Shown here in pieces: positions 28,180 to 37,660 of a DNA stretch of 64,000 bases (position 1 is the stretch's first letter; each line of letters begins with the position of its first letter). Under the pieces are notes generated by a model. That model made no database searches and was not told where the DNA came from. It saw only the letters and a program-made list of their open reading frames with translations. The translations under genes were made by a program, and so were the position numbers. This stretch comes from Ferrimonas marina (GTDB lineage Bacteria > Pseudomonadota > Gammaproteobacteria > Enterobacterales > Shewanellaceae): the NCBI RefSeq assembly GCF_900129905.1, contig NZ_FQXG01000004.1:248001-312000 (forward strand). Direction: 5' to 3'.

Positions 28180-29673
28180 TTACTTCAGCGCAATGGTGAG
28201 GTTCTGCCCCTCAACAATGCCGCTCTCAGGCCAGCGTGCGGTGACCGTCTTGGTCTCGGTATAGAAGCGCACCGCCTGCTTGCCGTAAGCGTGCAGATCG
28301 CCATAGAAGGAGTTCTTCCAGCCGGTGAAGGAGAAGAACGGCAGCGGCACCGGGATCGGTACGTTGATCCCCACCTGGCCCACCTCGATCTCGTGCTGGT
28401 ACTTACGCGCCGCGGCGCCGGAGTTGGTAAAGATGCTAGTGCCATTACCGAAGGGGTTGGCGTTAACCAGCTCGATGGCATCGCTGAGGGTGTCGACCGC
28501 CATGCAGGACAGCACCGGGCCAAAGATCTCCTCCTGGTAGATGCGCATCTCGGGGGTGACATCAGTAAACACCGTGGGGCCTACCCAGTTGCCGCTCTCG
28601 TGGCCCGGGACGGTGAAATCGGAGCCGTCCACCAGGCAGGTGGCGCCCTCTTCCTTACCGGCGGCGATGAGCTCCAATACCCGCTCCTTGGCCTGGGGGG
28701 TGATCAGCGGGCCATAACCGGCATCCGGGTCATCCCACAAACCGGGGCGTACCTTGGCCACGGCTTCCGCCACCTCGGCGATCCACTCCTGGCTGTGACC
28801 GACAAACACCGCCACCGAGATCGCCATACAGCGTTGGCCGGCGGCGCCTACAGACGCCCCCACCAGCTGATTGACCACGGTGTCCTTGTCCGCGTCCGGC
28901 ATCACCACCATGTGGTTCTTGGCGCCGGCAAAGGCCTGTACCCGCTTCATGTTGGCGGTACCGGTCTTGTAGATGTATTGGCCCACTGGCACCGAGCCGA
29001 CAAAGGAGACCGCCTTGATGTCCGGGTGGGTCAGCAGCGCATCCACCGCTTCTTTGCGGCCATGCACTACGTTGAGCAGCCCCTTGGGGGCGCCAGCCTG
29101 TTCAAACAGCTCCGCCAGACGCATCGGCGTCATGGGATCCTGCTCTGAGGGCTTGAGCACAAAGCCATTGCCGCAGGCGATGGCCATGGGGAACATCCAT
29201 AGCGGGATCATGGCCGGGAAGTTGAACGGGGTGATACCAGCACAAACGCCCAGCGGCTGAATGTAGCTGTAGCTGTCGATGCCGCGGGCCACGTTCTCAA
29301 CGGTTTCGCCCATCATCATGCTGGCGATGTTGGCGGCCTGCTCCACCACCTCGATGCCACGCCAGACATCACCCTTGGCGTCCTCGAAGGTCTTGCCGGT
29401 TTCCTGGGACAGGATGGTGGCCAGCTCGTCATGGTGCTCTTTGAGCAGGTGCTGATAGCGCAGCATCACCCGGGCGCGCTCAGACACCGCCACCTCTTTC
29501 CAGCTTTGTTGGGCTGCCTTGGCCGCCGCCACAGCCTGGTTGATCTCGCTGTCGGTGGCGCAGTTGAGGGTGGCGATGGGTTGGTTATTGGCGGGGTTGG
29601 TTACCGCGATCGCGGTCTCCCCTGATCCCGGGGTGTATTCCCCACCGATCAGGTGTTGAACTTGTGCTGTCAT
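28180..29673 (-). CDS. mmsA: Methylmalonate-semialdehyde dehydrogenase (CoA-acylating)
   Basis: Aldehyde dehydrogenase superfamily enzyme producing propionyl-CoA from methylmalonate semialdehyde. From ATG 29673 (GGGAGAAGC upstream) it is 497 residues. Visible are [20 protein letters not shown] near 138, the NAD-site [15 protein letters not shown] near 239, the catalytic cysteine in [15 protein letters not shown] near 283, and [11 protein letters not shown] near 385. The Cys followed by Met-Ala and the FNFP segment are characteristic of MmsA rather than ordinary aldehyde dehydrogenases. First of the tightly spaced run mmsA, acyl-CoA dehydrogenase, hydrolase, mmsB. Confidence 0.95.
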   Translation of the reverse strand: MTAQVQHLIGGEYTPGSGETAIAVTNPANNQPIATLNCATDSEINQAVAAAKAAQQSWKEVAVSERARVMLRYQHLLKEHHDELATILSQETGKTFEDAKGDVWRGIEVVEQAANIASMMMGETVENVARGIDSYSYIQPLGVCAGITPFNFPAMIPLWMFPMAIACGNGFVLKPSEQDPMTPMRLAELFEQAGAPKGLLNVVHGRKEAVDALLTHPDIKAVSFVGSVPVGQYIYKTGTANMKRVQAFAGAKNHMVVMPDADKDTVVNQLVGASVGAAGQRCMAISVAVFVGHSQEWIAEVAEAVAKVRPGLWDDPDAGYGPLITPQAKERVLELIAAGKEEGATCLVDGSDFTVPGHESGNWVGPTVFTDVTPEMRIYQEEIFGPVLSCMAVDTLSDAIELVNANPFGNGTSIFTNSGAAARKYQHEIEVGQVGINVPIPVPLPFFSFTGWKNSFYGDLHAYGKQAVRFYTETKTVTARWPESGIVEGQNLTIALK

Positions 29674-29700
29674 GTTGTGCTTCTCCCAGATAAAAATGCA

Positions 29701-29734
29701 CCGCCCGCCGGTGTCGTTATTGTATGGCGGGCGG
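29701..29734 (-). other. GC-rich hairpin between thiolase and mmsA
   Basis: Nine-base perfect inverted repeat CCGCCCGCC/GGCGGGCGG around a 16-base loop in the 70-bp gap between the two genes. There is no T-tract, so it is not a standard terminator; a role in mRNA processing or 3'-end protection is possible. Confidence 0.6.
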
Positions 29735-29743
29735 CGTAACGCT

Positions 29744-30928
29744 TTAGGCCAGTTCGATGGCCATGGCAGTGGCTTCACCACCGCCGATGCACAGCGACGC
29801 CACGCCGCGCTTCTTGCCGTGCGCCTTCAGGGCGTGCAGCAGGGTGACCAGGATACGGGTACCGGAGCAGCCGATGGGGTGGCCCAGGGCGCAGGCACCG
29901 CCATTGACGTTGACCTTCTCCGCATCCAGTTCCAGCTGCTGGATCGCCAGCATGGTGACCATGGCGAAGGCTTCGTTGATCTCGAACAGGTCAACGTCGT
30001 CCGCGGTCCAGGAAACCTGGTTGAGCAGCTTGGTCATGGCACCGACCGGGGCCAGGGTGAACTCTTCCGGCAGCTGAGCGTGGGTAGCATGGCCGACGAT
30101 CTTGGCCAGTACCGGCAGGCCGTTGGCCTGGGCATACTCCTCGGTGGTCAGCACCACCGCAGCGGCACCATCGGAGATGGAGCTGGAGTTGGCGGCGGTG
30201 ATGGTGCCGTCTTTGGCGAAGGCCGGACGCAGCGCCGGGATCTTCTCCGGACGGGCGTTGCCCGGTTGCTCATCGATGGCCACGGTGACATCGCCCTTAC
30301 GGGTTGAGATGGTCACCGGATTGATCTCCGCCTCAAAGGCGCCGGACTCGATAGCGGCATTGGCTCGACGCAGGCTCTCCAACGCGAAGGCGTCCATCTG
30401 CTCTCGGGTCAGGCCATTGTCATCGGCGGTCTTCTGGGCAAAGGTACCCATGGCACCACCGGTGTAGGCATCTTCCAGGCCGTCCATGAACATGTGGTCC
30501 ATCACCTTGCCGTGGCCCATGCGCATACCGGCGCGGGCTTTCTCCAGCAGGTAAGGGGCACCGGACATGCTCTCCATGCCGCCAGCCACCACCACCTCGG
30601 CGCTGCCGGCCTTGAGCAGGTCATGGCCCAGCATCACGGTCTTCATCCCGGAACCGCACACCTTGTTGACGGTGGTGGCACCCACGGACAGCGGCAGTTC
30701 CGCCCCCAGGGTCGCCTGGCGAGCCGGAGCCTGACGCAGACCGGCGGGCAGAACACAGCCCATCAGTACTTCATCGACCTGTTCTCCCGCAATGCCGGCA
30801 CGTTCCATCGCTGCCTTGATTGCGTTTGCCCCCAGCTGAGGGGCTGCGACGCCACTGAGACTGCCCTGGAATCCCCCCATGGGGGTACGGGCTGCCGCGG
30901 CAATTACAATTACTGCATCCTTCGCCAT
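29744..30928 (-). CDS. atoB: Acetyl-CoA C-acetyltransferase (thiolase)
   Basis: Biosynthetic/degradative thiolase, 394 residues from ATG 30928. The acylated cysteine lies in [17 protein letters not shown] near 84, the general-base His in [17 protein letters not shown] near 348, and the second catalytic Cys in [16 protein letters not shown] near 380. The ORF reaches TTG 30940, but that TTG is part of the TTGGAGAG ribosome site. It leads the valine/isoleucine operon and could thiolyse 2-methylacetoacetyl-CoA or the acetoacetyl-CoA made by the leucine operon. Confidence 0.93.
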   Translation of the reverse strand: MAKDAVIVIAAAARTPMGGFQGSLSGVAAPQLGANAIKAAMERAGIAGEQVDEVLMGCVLPAGLRQAPARQATLGAELPLSVGATTVNKVCGSGMKTVMLGHDLLKAGSAEVVVAGGMESMSGAPYLLEKARAGMRMGHGKVMDHMFMDGLEDAYTGGAMGTFAQKTADDNGLTREQMDAFALESLRRANAAIESGAFEAEINPVTISTRKGDVTVAIDEQPGNARPEKIPALRPAFAKDGTITAANSSSISDGAAAVVLTTEEYAQANGLPVLAKIVGHATHAQLPEEFTLAPVGAMTKLLNQVSWTADDVDLFEINEAFAMVTMLAIQQLELDAEKVNVNGGACALGHPIGCSGTRILVTLLHALKAHGKKRGVASLCIGGGEATAMAIELA

Positions 30929-31315
30929 TTTACTCTCCAATGTAAAACATCTGTTGCAAGCCTACTTTAAGTGTGACGTTTACGGCAACGTAAACCAGTC
31001 CGTAACGACTCGGAAAGGTTGACGTTCAATGTCACGCCTTCGTGACAGCTGGAAACCGGCTCTGGGAGGGACCGGCAGCCAGCGTCATACCCCAGTTTTA
31101 TCGCTTCTGATGACAAAGGGATGGCGTTCCCAAACATCGGATCAGTCACTAGGGCTTCTGCTATTGAGACAGGGTTTTGGTCAAGAAGCCATCCGACCAG
31201 CTGAGCAGATAATCAACACCGATTTAGCGATAAGCCAAAACGGGGGATAGCAGGAAAGCATCAGGCAAGAAATCCGTTCCTATGCTTATCCACTCACCCC
31301 TTGGCGGAGGCCATC
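30929..31315. promoter_or_regulatory. Divergent control region with palindromic candidate operator
   Basis: This 387-bp gene-free region separates the minus-strand valine operon from the plus-strand FMN protein. At 30978-30995 lies the palindrome GTTTACG-GCAA-CGTAAAC, and at 31019-31034 a weaker TTGACGTTCAATGTCA. Both resemble, from memory, pseudopalindromes assigned to the MerR-family regulator LiuR of branched-chain amino acid genes. Position 30-110 bp upstream of the thiolase start suits an operator. Nothing else was recognised in the region. Confidence 0.55.
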
Positions 31316-32806
31316 ATGGAATCCATGACCAGTTGGGCCGGTCGCGCGCTGGAGCTCAGCGCTGCCCTGTTTATCTTTATCATCGGCACCCTGGTATTGG
31401 CGGTGCTGGTGATGTACCTGCGGGACGTCACCCAGACCAGCCAGGCGATCCGCCGAAACTACCCGGTGGTGGGGCGCTTTCGCTACTGGTTCGAGCATAT
31501 GGGGGAGTTCTTTCGCCAGTACTTCTTCGCCCAGGACCGGGAGGAGATGCCCTTTAACCGGGCTCAGCGCAGCTGGGTGTACCGCGCCTCCAAGAACGTC
31601 GACTCCACCATCGCCTTCGGCTCCACCCGGCCACTGAACCAACCGGGGGATGTCATCTTTCTCAACTGCTTGTTTCCCACCCTCAAAGAGGATGCGGTAC
31701 CGCCGGAGCCCATCGTGTTTGGCGACGCACACTGCACCAATCCTTACACCACCACCAGCTTCTTCAACCTGTCCGGCATGAGCTTTGGCGCCCTGTCGGT
31801 ACCGGCGGTGCAGGCGCTGTCCCGGGGCGCTGCCAGCGCTGGCATATGGATGAACACCGGCGAGGGTGGGTTGTCCCCTTACCATCTGGAGGGGGGCTGC
31901 GACATCGTGTTCCAGATCGGTACCGCCAAGTATGGTGTACGTGATGCCCAGGGCGGACTGAGCGATGACAAGCTGGCACAGGTGGCGGCTCACCCCCAGG
32001 TGAAGATGTTTGAGATCAAGCTGTCACAGGGGGCCAAGCCTGGCAAAGGCGGGATCCTGCCCGGCGAGAAGGTCACCGAACTGATTGGCGAGATCCGCGG
32101 GATCCCGCCAGGGCAGGACTCCATCAGCCCCAACGGCCACCCCGAGATCCGCAGCGTCGAGGATCTGCTGAACATGATTGAGCGGGTACGTAAGGTGACG
32201 GGCAAGCCGGTGGGCTTTAAAGCGGTGATGGGCTCCATCGGTTGGCTGGAGGAGCTGGCGCAGCAGATCCAGCAGCGTGGCCAACATTGTGCTCCGGATT
32301 TCATCACCCTGGATTCTGCCGACGGCGGTACCGGCGCGGCACCGCAATCCTTGATGGACTTCATGGGCCTGCCGATCAAGCGCAGCCTGCCGTTACTGGT
32401 GGACTGGCGCGCACGCCACGGCCTGACTGAGCGGGTGCGCATCGTCTGCTCCGGCAAGCTAATCAACCCCTCAGACGTTGCATGGGCGCTGTGTGTCGGC
32501 GCCGATGCGGTGGTCTCCGCCCGCGGCTTTATGTTTGCCCTGGGCTGCATCCAGGCGCTGCAGTGCAACAAGAACACCTGCCCCACCGGGATCACCACCC
32601 ACGACCCCAAGCTGCAGCGGGGCCTGGTGGTGGCAGATAAGAGTCAGCGGGTCGCCAACTACGCCAGCAACCTGATGCACGAGGTGGGGGTGATCGCCCA
32701 CTCCTGTGGCGTACAGGGCCCGCATCAACTCAAGCCCCACCATGCCCAGGTGATCAACGACCATGGCCTGCCGGTGCCCCTGAGCGAGCTGGTCCGCCCC
32801 GGCTAG
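31316..32806 (+). CDS. Membrane-anchored FMN-binding glutamate-synthase-family protein
   Basis: A 496-residue protein related to the FMN domain of glutamate synthase. An N-terminal membrane helix (ALFIFIIGTLVLAVLVMYL, residues 17-35) precedes the barrel; FMN/substrate motifs are SGMSFGALSVPAVQALSRG near 156, NTGEGGLSPYH near 180, ITLDSADGGTGAAP near 330, and CSGKLINPSDVAWALCVGADAV near 385, followed by a cysteine cluster (ALGCIQALQCNKNTCPTGITT) like the glutamate synthase 3Fe-4S segment. ATG 31316 has GGAGG upstream and is preferred over TTG 31301. No glutaminase domain is present, so classical glutamate synthesis from glutamine is not expected here. Stands alone. Confidence 0.85.
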   Translation: MESMTSWAGRALELSAALFIFIIGTLVLAVLVMYLRDVTQTSQAIRRNYPVVGRFRYWFEHMGEFFRQYFFAQDREEMPFNRAQRSWVYRASKNVDSTIAFGSTRPLNQPGDVIFLNCLFPTLKEDAVPPEPIVFGDAHCTNPYTTTSFFNLSGMSFGALSVPAVQALSRGAASAGIWMNTGEGGLSPYHLEGGCDIVFQIGTAKYGVRDAQGGLSDDKLAQVAAHPQVKMFEIKLSQGAKPGKGGILPGEKVTELIGEIRGIPPGQDSISPNGHPEIRSVEDLLNMIERVRKVTGKPVGFKAVMGSIGWLEELAQQIQQRGQHCAPDFITLDSADGGTGAAPQSLMDFMGLPIKRSLPLLVDWRARHGLTERVRIVCSGKLINPSDVAWALCVGADAVVSARGFMFALGCIQALQCNKNTCPTGITTHDPKLQRGLVVADKSQRVANYASNLMHEVGVIAHSCGVQGPHQLKPHHAQVINDHGLPVPLSELVRPG

Positions 32807-32823
32807 GCCACGGGACACACAGA

Positions 32824-32864
32824 CAACAACGGCCCCCAGGGAGAAGCCATTGGGGGCCGTTGTT
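32824..32864. terminator. Bidirectional terminator
   Basis: Fourteen-base inverted repeat AACAACGGCCCCCA/TGGGGGCCGTTGTT around a 12-base loop, between the convergent FMN protein and racemase genes. Confidence 0.8.
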
Positions 32865-32885
32865 ATGATGGCCTCGAGAGCCCGT

Positions 32886-33776
32886 TTATCCGCCGCGTTC
32901 GCGTCGCTGAGCCGCCTGTGCCGCCACGTAACCGGCCAGATCCCTGTTGTTGGCGATGGCCATGACCTGGCGGGGTACCGAGGAGAGCAAGCCGGAGTTG
33001 AGCAGCGCCTCGGCCTGCTTGTACACCTCGATGACGTCCGTGGCGATCACCTCCATCGGGTCAACAAAGTGGATGTGGGGCAAGCGCTGCTCCAGCAGGC
33101 CGCGCACCAGCGGCAGCTCGGTGCAACCGAGGATCACGGTATTGACCCCCTGCTGCTCCATCTTATTGATCGCCTCGATCAGACGCTCGGCATTGGGCTC
33201 AAACACCCCGGACTTGATGCCGTTGGGCTGACGCAGCGCCTGTCCGCCTGCGCTTTTTTCGCCGGTAACCTCACCGTAGATGGCGCTATGAACGCAATGC
33301 TCCTGCACCTCCGGGCTGGGTTTAACGAACACAAGGCCCGAGGCCTGCAGGTAGCGGTCGTAGATGCCTGAGTTGTAGGTGCCGTTGGTGCACAACACCC
33401 CCACTACTGACTCAGGATCCTTGGCCTTGATCCGGTCGCTGGTGGCCTTGAGCATATCCACCAGGTAGACGTCGGTATGGGCCTGCACCGCCTCACGGAA
33501 ATAGTGCGCGGTGTTGCAGGTCATCACCGCAAACTGCACCCCGAGTCGCTCCATCGCCTGGGCCGATTTGACCATCTCCGGCACCGGATCCTGGCCGCCC
33601 TCGTTGATCGCCTCGGAACGATCCGGAATGTCCGGGTTTTTCACCACCACCACGCCCATATGGTCCTGGTCTTTCATGGCGCCGGCCTTGATCTCTTCCT
33701 TGGCCAGGATGTCCTGGAACAGGGCATCCGCCTCCGGGCCCATGTTGCCCATCACGCCAAACAGTATCTCTTTCAT
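32886..33776 (-). CDS. Aspartate/glutamate racemase family protein
   Basis: PLP-independent racemase-fold protein of 296 residues. The two catalytic cysteines are in FAVMTCNTAHYF near residue 85 and TVILGCTELPLVRG near 223, both with the family context. The N-terminal GVMGNMGPEADALFQDIL replaces the usual GGMGP start. At 296 residues it is longer than typical RacD/YgeA proteins (about 230), with an added segment around 140-195. ATG has AGGGGATACC upstream. It is monocistronic. Substrate could be aspartate, another amino acid, or a hydantoin; not resolved. Confidence 0.85.
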   Translation of the reverse strand: MKEILFGVMGNMGPEADALFQDILAKEEIKAGAMKDQDHMGVVVVKNPDIPDRSEAINEGGQDPVPEMVKSAQAMERLGVQFAVMTCNTAHYFREAVQAHTDVYLVDMLKATSDRIKAKDPESVVGVLCTNGTYNSGIYDRYLQASGLVFVKPSPEVQEHCVHSAIYGEVTGEKSAGGQALRQPNGIKSGVFEPNAERLIEAINKMEQQGVNTVILGCTELPLVRGLLEQRLPHIHFVDPMEVIATDVIEVYKQAEALLNSGLLSSVPRQVMAIANNRDLAGYVAAQAAQRRERGG

Positions 33777-34007
33777 CGCGGTATCCCCTGGATTGGTTTA
33801 GGAACCGGACGATAAGCGCAGCGGGCTCAGTTCCCCACTCGGCTTTGAAGGACTCAACCCTCAGGCAAGGTCAATTCGGCCACGTCATGTTGCGATGGTA
33901 ACGATCCCGATTGATGAGCCTGCTCGAGTCCAGCGGCATCAACAACACAGCCCGACTGCAGGCAGCCGGGCGGTGCTAAAAAGGACGGTAAGCGAGTGAG
34001 GTCGGGC

Positions 34008-34943
34008 CTACTCCCAGGGGGTCATACCGGACATATCGCTCAGGTCGAACGGGGTCTGCTGGTAGACGTAGTAGTTGAGCCAGTTAGAGACCAGTAACGC
34101 CCCGTGGGCGTGCCAGCGGGCATGGGGTACCCGTGTGGGGTCGTCCTCAGGGAAGTAGTTGTCCGGTACCCTGGGGGTCAGTCCGGAGGCCAGATCGCGT
34201 CGATACTCGTCCAGCAAGGTGGTGCGGGTGTACTCGGGGTGCCCGGTGACAAACAGGTTGCGATTGTTGTTGCTCACCACCAGGTAGGCACCAGCCTGAT
34301 CGGACTCCGCCAGCACATTCAGCTGCGGATGGGCCTTGAGCTTGTCCAGCGAGACCTGGGCATAGCGTGAGTGCGGTACCCAGAAGTCGTCATCAAAGCC
34401 CCGCAGCAGCGGCACATGTTCGTGCACCCGCTGGTGCTGAAACACCCCGGAGATCTTCTCCTCGCGCAGGTAACGCTTGATGCCATAGAGATGGTAGAAG
34501 GCAGCGTGCGCAGCCCAGCACAGGAACAGCACCGAGGTAGCGTGATGCTGAGACCAGTCGATGATCGCCTGGATCTCACTCCAGTACTGCACCTGCTCAA
34601 ACTCCAGGTCCCCCAGCGGCGCGCCGGTGATGATCAGGCCATCGTAGTTGTTGTTGCGCACCTCCTCGAAGTCCCGGTAGAAGGCGTTCATATGGTCGCA
34701 GGGGGTGTGCTTGGAGGGGCGGTTATGGATCCGCAGCAGCTCTACGTCCACCTGCAACGGCGAGTTACCCAATAACCGCAGCAACTGGGTTTCGGTCTCG
34801 ATCTTGTTGGGCATCAGGTTGAGGATCAGCACCTTAAGCGGACGAATGTTCTGGGACTCCGCCCGGGCATCGGACATCACGAAGATGTTCTCGCCCCGCA
34901 GGATGGCGGACGCAGGTAACGAACTGGGGACCTTAACGGGCAT
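34008..34943 (-). CDS. metA: Homoserine O-succinyltransferase
   Basis: First committed enzyme of methionine synthesis, acylating homoserine. The 311-residue length equals that of the family. Catalytic Cys lies in [15 protein letters not shown] near residue 140, and the His/Glu pair in [13 protein letters not shown] near 235; the N-terminal [31 protein letters not shown] is highly conserved. ATG has GGAGAAGTGCC upstream. A row of MetJ boxes starts 37 bases before the start codon, so repression by MetJ with S-adenosylmethionine is likely. Succinyl versus acetyl donor cannot be fixed by eye. Confidence 0.96.
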   Translation of the reverse strand: MPVKVPSSLPASAILRGENIFVMSDARAESQNIRPLKVLILNLMPNKIETETQLLRLLGNSPLQVDVELLRIHNRPSKHTPCDHMNAFYRDFEEVRNNNYDGLIITGAPLGDLEFEQVQYWSEIQAIIDWSQHHATSVLFLCWAAHAAFYHLYGIKRYLREEKISGVFQHQRVHEHVPLLRGFDDDFWVPHSRYAQVSLDKLKAHPQLNVLAESDQAGAYLVVSNNNRNLFVTGHPEYTRTTLLDEYRRDLASGLTPRVPDNYFPEDDPTRVPHARWHAHGALLVSNWLNYYVYQQTPFDLSDMSGMTPWE

Positions 34944-34979
34944 GGCACTTCTCCAAGGCTGGTTGCCTCACTTATACCA

Positions 34980-35011
34980 AGACATCTGGACGTCCACAAG
35001 CCCAGATGTCT
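34980..35011 (-). promoter_or_regulatory. MetJ operator (four tandem met boxes)
   Basis: Four adjoining 8-bp boxes read AGACATCT, GGACGTCC, ACAAGCCC, AGATGTCT; the consensus met box is AGACGTCT. The outer two match at seven and six positions and the third is weak. They lie just upstream of metA, where MetJ binds in other gammaproteobacteria. Confidence 0.82.
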
Positions 35012-35047
35012 CATTCACCAATCGGCTCGCCAGCGTGTGCAAGCTTG

Positions 35048-35072
35048 AGGCCCCCGGCGGGGGCCTTTATCA
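35048..35072. other. Terminator-like hairpin inside the divergent metA region
   Basis: AGGCCCCCG/CGGGGGCCT hairpin with a short TTTAT tail, located between the MetJ boxes and the plus-strand SDR gene, where neither flanking gene ends. It may sit in a 5' leader of the SDR gene or be a leftover of a lost gene. Confidence 0.5.
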
Positions 35073-35102
35073 TCAAGCCACTAAAAACATGGAACCCTAG
35101 CT

Positions 35103-35828
35103 ATGACACAACTCAGCGCCATTCTTATCGGCGCCAACGCCGGCCTGTCCCAGGCCCTGGCCCTGCAACTGGCCCAAGAGGGCGTGCGACTGGGCCTGAT
35201 GGCCGCCGACCCCAAAGGCCTGGAGCCGCTGCTGCCCAAGCTGGGGGACGATACCCAGGTGGTGGCCATCGACATCTTCGATCCCGAGGGCTGCCGTGCC
35301 GCCTTTGACCAGTTATGGCAGGATCTCGATGGCGCTGCCCTGGTGATCATCAACACCGCTGCCGGCGGCCTGGATCTGGAGCTGCCCTGGTCTCTGGACA
35401 AGCAGATCATCGACGTCAATGTCACCGGCTTTACCGCCCTGGCCAACGCCGCCTTCAACAAGATGGTGGCGCAGAAATATGGCCAGCTGGGCTGTCTGAC
35501 CTCCATCGCCGGTGAGCGCGGTGGCCCACAGGTGGCCTTCCACGCCTCCAAGGCGTTCCAGCAAAACTACCTGCAGGGCCTGCGTCTGCACGCCCAGCGT
35601 CTCAAGCTGCCGGTCACCGTCAGTGACATCCGCATGGGCTACATCGACAAGATGCAGGGCCGCGGCAGCCGCTTCTGGTCGGCATCGCTGGATACCCTGG
35701 CACGACAGACCCTCAAATCCCTGCGCAAGGCCAGCCATACCGCGTACATCACCCGCCGCTGGCGCTTTATCAGTTGGCTGACCCGGGCCCTGCCTGAGTT
35801 CATCTACAATAAGCGCAAGTACAAGTAA
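35103..35828 (+). CDS. SDR-family protein with Phe in place of catalytic Tyr
   Basis: Short-chain dehydrogenase/reductase fold, 241 residues. The nucleotide-binding turn reads IGANAGLSQALA instead of TGxxxGxG, VNVTGF is present near 102, and the active site reads SIAGERGGPQVAFHASKAFQQ near 138: the Ser and Lys are kept but the catalytic Tyr of YxxxK is Phe. So it is an atypical, perhaps inactive or binding-only SDR. The C-terminus is basic and hydrophobic (RRWRFISWLTRALPEFIYNKRKYK is split here by residue 218), like membrane-peripheral SDRs. It is transcribed divergently from metA. Confidence 0.78.
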   Translation: MTQLSAILIGANAGLSQALALQLAQEGVRLGLMAADPKGLEPLLPKLGDDTQVVAIDIFDPEGCRAAFDQLWQDLDGAALVIINTAAGGLDLELPWSLDKQIIDVNVTGFTALANAAFNKMVAQKYGQLGCLTSIAGERGGPQVAFHASKAFQQNYLQGLRLHAQRLKLPVTVSDIRMGYIDKMQGRGSRFWSASLDTLARQTLKSLRKASHTAYITRRWRFISWLTRALPEFIYNKRKYK

Positions 35829-35929
35829 CCCCTTCCCCGCGGGCGGCAAATGGGATCTCAGACACTGGTCTTTGTCGCCCAAGGGGGTAGAATCCGAGCA
35901 TATTCCTCAGATATTTGCGTGAGAAACCG

Positions 35930-36799
35930 ATGCTGATCCCCCTGCCCAACCTCGGTGCCATCGAGGCCCAAGGCGATGATCGCCTGACCTACCTGCAAAG
36001 CCAACTGACCTGTGACCTGGTCAAACTGCCGCAGAACCGCTGGACCTTCGGCGGCCACTGCGACCCCAAGGGCAAGCTGCTGGCGGCCTTTCGTTTATGC
36101 CACCACGGCGACAGCCTGCTGATGCTGATGCCGCAATCCCTGGTGGAGGTGGACCTGCCCGCCCTAGCCAAATACGCGGTGTTCAACAAGATCGAATTGA
36201 CCGACGCCACGGCCCGCTATGACGCCTATGGCTTGCTCGACACAGCCGTGTTGGACGGCTGGCAAGGCGAGGACAACCTCAAGCAGCAGGGCGAAGCCCT
36301 GGCACTGATCGACGGCGAGCATGCCATTGTGCTATTGCCCGCCGGTGCCGAACTGCCGGCCGATCTGGCGGCCCTTCCCCAGGGCGAAGCCGAGCAATTT
36401 ATTGCGGCCGAACTGGCTGCAGGGCGTCCCTGGTTTGAGGCTGAGCACAGTGCTGAGTTTGTGCCGCAGATGCTCAACCTGGATGCCGTCGGCGGTGTGC
36501 AGTACGACAAGGGTTGTTACATCGGCCAGGAAACCGTGGCGCGCATGCACTTCCGCGGTGGCAACAAGCGGGCCCTGTACGTGCTCACCGGCCAACCCAG
36601 CGACGCCGACACCCTGGAGATGCAGGTGGGCGATAACTGGCGTCGTGCCGGTGTGGTGGTGGCCCGCCAGGCCAACGGTGATCAGCAGTGGCTGACGGCG
36701 GTACTGAGCAAGGAGCTGGCACCGGACACCCGCTTCCGCCTGGGTGAGGCGGAGTACCAGCTGGCACCGCTGCCCTACCGCCTCTACGGCGAGGCCTGA
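35930..36799 (+). CDS. ygfZ: tRNA-modifying protein YgfZ
   Basis: Folate-dependent protein supporting iron-sulphur cluster maintenance and MnmE/MiaB-type tRNA modification. From ATG 35930 it has 289 residues, shorter than the 326 of E. coli. The family signature KGCYIGQETVARMHFRG occurs near residue 194 with its conserved cysteine; the N-terminal DRLTYLQSQLTCDL and WTFGGHCDPKGKLLA are typical of the GcvT-like domain. The nearby E. coli partner sdhE is not present here. Confidence 0.93.
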   Translation: MLIPLPNLGAIEAQGDDRLTYLQSQLTCDLVKLPQNRWTFGGHCDPKGKLLAAFRLCHHGDSLLMLMPQSLVEVDLPALAKYAVFNKIELTDATARYDAYGLLDTAVLDGWQGEDNLKQQGEALALIDGEHAIVLLPAGAELPADLAALPQGEAEQFIAAELAAGRPWFEAEHSAEFVPQMLNLDAVGGVQYDKGCYIGQETVARMHFRGGNKRALYVLTGQPSDADTLEMQVGDNWRRAGVVVARQANGDQQWLTAVLSKELAPDTRFRLGEAEYQLAPLPYRLYGEA

Positions 36800-36862
36800 T
36801 CGCTCCACAGCCAGCCGCACCCGCACTACACTGAAAGCGAGTGATGTGCGGGGAGGCAAAGG

Positions 36863-37057
36863 ATGGAGTTGAGCAACCTGGATCGTCTCGATCCCCAGAT
36901 CTTGCTGGGGATCGTCAACGAGAAGCTGCGTCTGGGCAGTGGCAACCTGGCGGATCTGGCCGCAGAGATGGAGTTAGACAGCCTGGCGCTGGAGCAGCGC
37001 CTGGCCGAGATAGGCTTTCATTATCACAACGACGTCAACCAGTTCCGTCGCGGTTGA
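36863..37057 (+). CDS. DUF4250 small protein
   Basis: A 64-residue protein matching the DUF4250 family: MELSNLDRLDPQILLGIVNEK at the start, then LADLAAEMELDSLALEQRLAEIGFHYHNDVNQF. GGGGAGGCAAAGG supplies a strong ribosome site. It lies 63 bp after ygfZ and could share its transcript. Function is unknown; a small helix-turn-helix-like fold is suggested by the length and leucine spacing. Confidence 0.85.
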   Translation: MELSNLDRLDPQILLGIVNEKLRLGSGNLADLAAEMELDSLALEQRLAEIGFHYHNDVNQFRRG

Positions 37058-37078
37058 GTCGCCACCCCTGATGGAAGA

Positions 37079-37660
37079 TCAGCGCGGCGCCGTGGCCTCA
37101 GTCAGGGGGCTGCGCTGGCTCTGCCACCATCGCTCCAGCGCCGGATAGAGCGGCCGCCAGGCCAGCTTGGGGTGGCGAAAATCCAGGTACTCCAACAGCA
37201 CCAGCAGCCGCCAGGCTGCCAGGGTGTTTCCGCTTGGCAAGGCCGTCGGTTGGCCCTCCAGCCGCATCAGCCCGTGATGCAGGGTGTCCTGATGACGCAG
37301 GCTCCAGAACGGGGAGCGGGTACCCTCTCCCTCCCGGGTCTGCTCCATTCTCAGCGCCACCGCACTGTCGAGCAGGCCATCCACCAGCACCGCCTGCTGC
37401 GCCCTGTCCCAATCTTGCTGTTCCTGATCAAGCTCGGTCCCCACCTGCGCGAGCAGATATCGGCATATCAGGGCACTGTCGTACAGCGCCCCCAGTGGCG
37501 TTAACAGGCAGGGGATCTTGCCCAGCGGGTTGTGCTGGCGCAGCTCCTCATCCTGCTCAAACGGCGATACCACACGCTCCTCCACCTCCAGTCCCAGGTG
37601 CTGGATCAGGATCCGGACCAGGCGGGCAAAGGGGGAGGCGTCGGAGGTGTAGAGGATCAC
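37079..37660 (-). CDS. Glutathione S-transferase family protein
   Basis: Thioredoxin-fold N-terminal domain (MILYTSDASPFARLVRILIQHLGLEVEE, with the Ser of SPF at the glutathione site) and the cis-proline region NPLGKIPCLLTPLGALYDSALICRYL near 44-72; the C-terminal helical domain ends at 193 residues. It is coupled to fpr by a four-base overlap (ATGA), suggesting a shared redox role. The specific substrate is unknown. Confidence 0.88.
   Translation of the reverse strand: MILYTSDASPFARLVRILIQHLGLEVEERVVSPFEQDEELRQHNPLGKIPCLLTPLGALYDSALICRYLLAQVGTELDQEQQDWDRAQQAVLVDGLLDSAVALRMEQTREGEGTRSPFWSLRHQDTLHHGLMRLEGQPTALPSGNTLAAWRLLVLLEYLDFRHPKLAWRPLYPALERWWQSQRSPLTEATAPR

Noticed and set aside
26278..29148. 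Two long plus-strand open frames opposite the valine operon
   Set aside because: Shadows of the HIBYL-CoA hydrolase, acyl-CoA dehydrogenase and mmsA genes; no motif or ribosome site.
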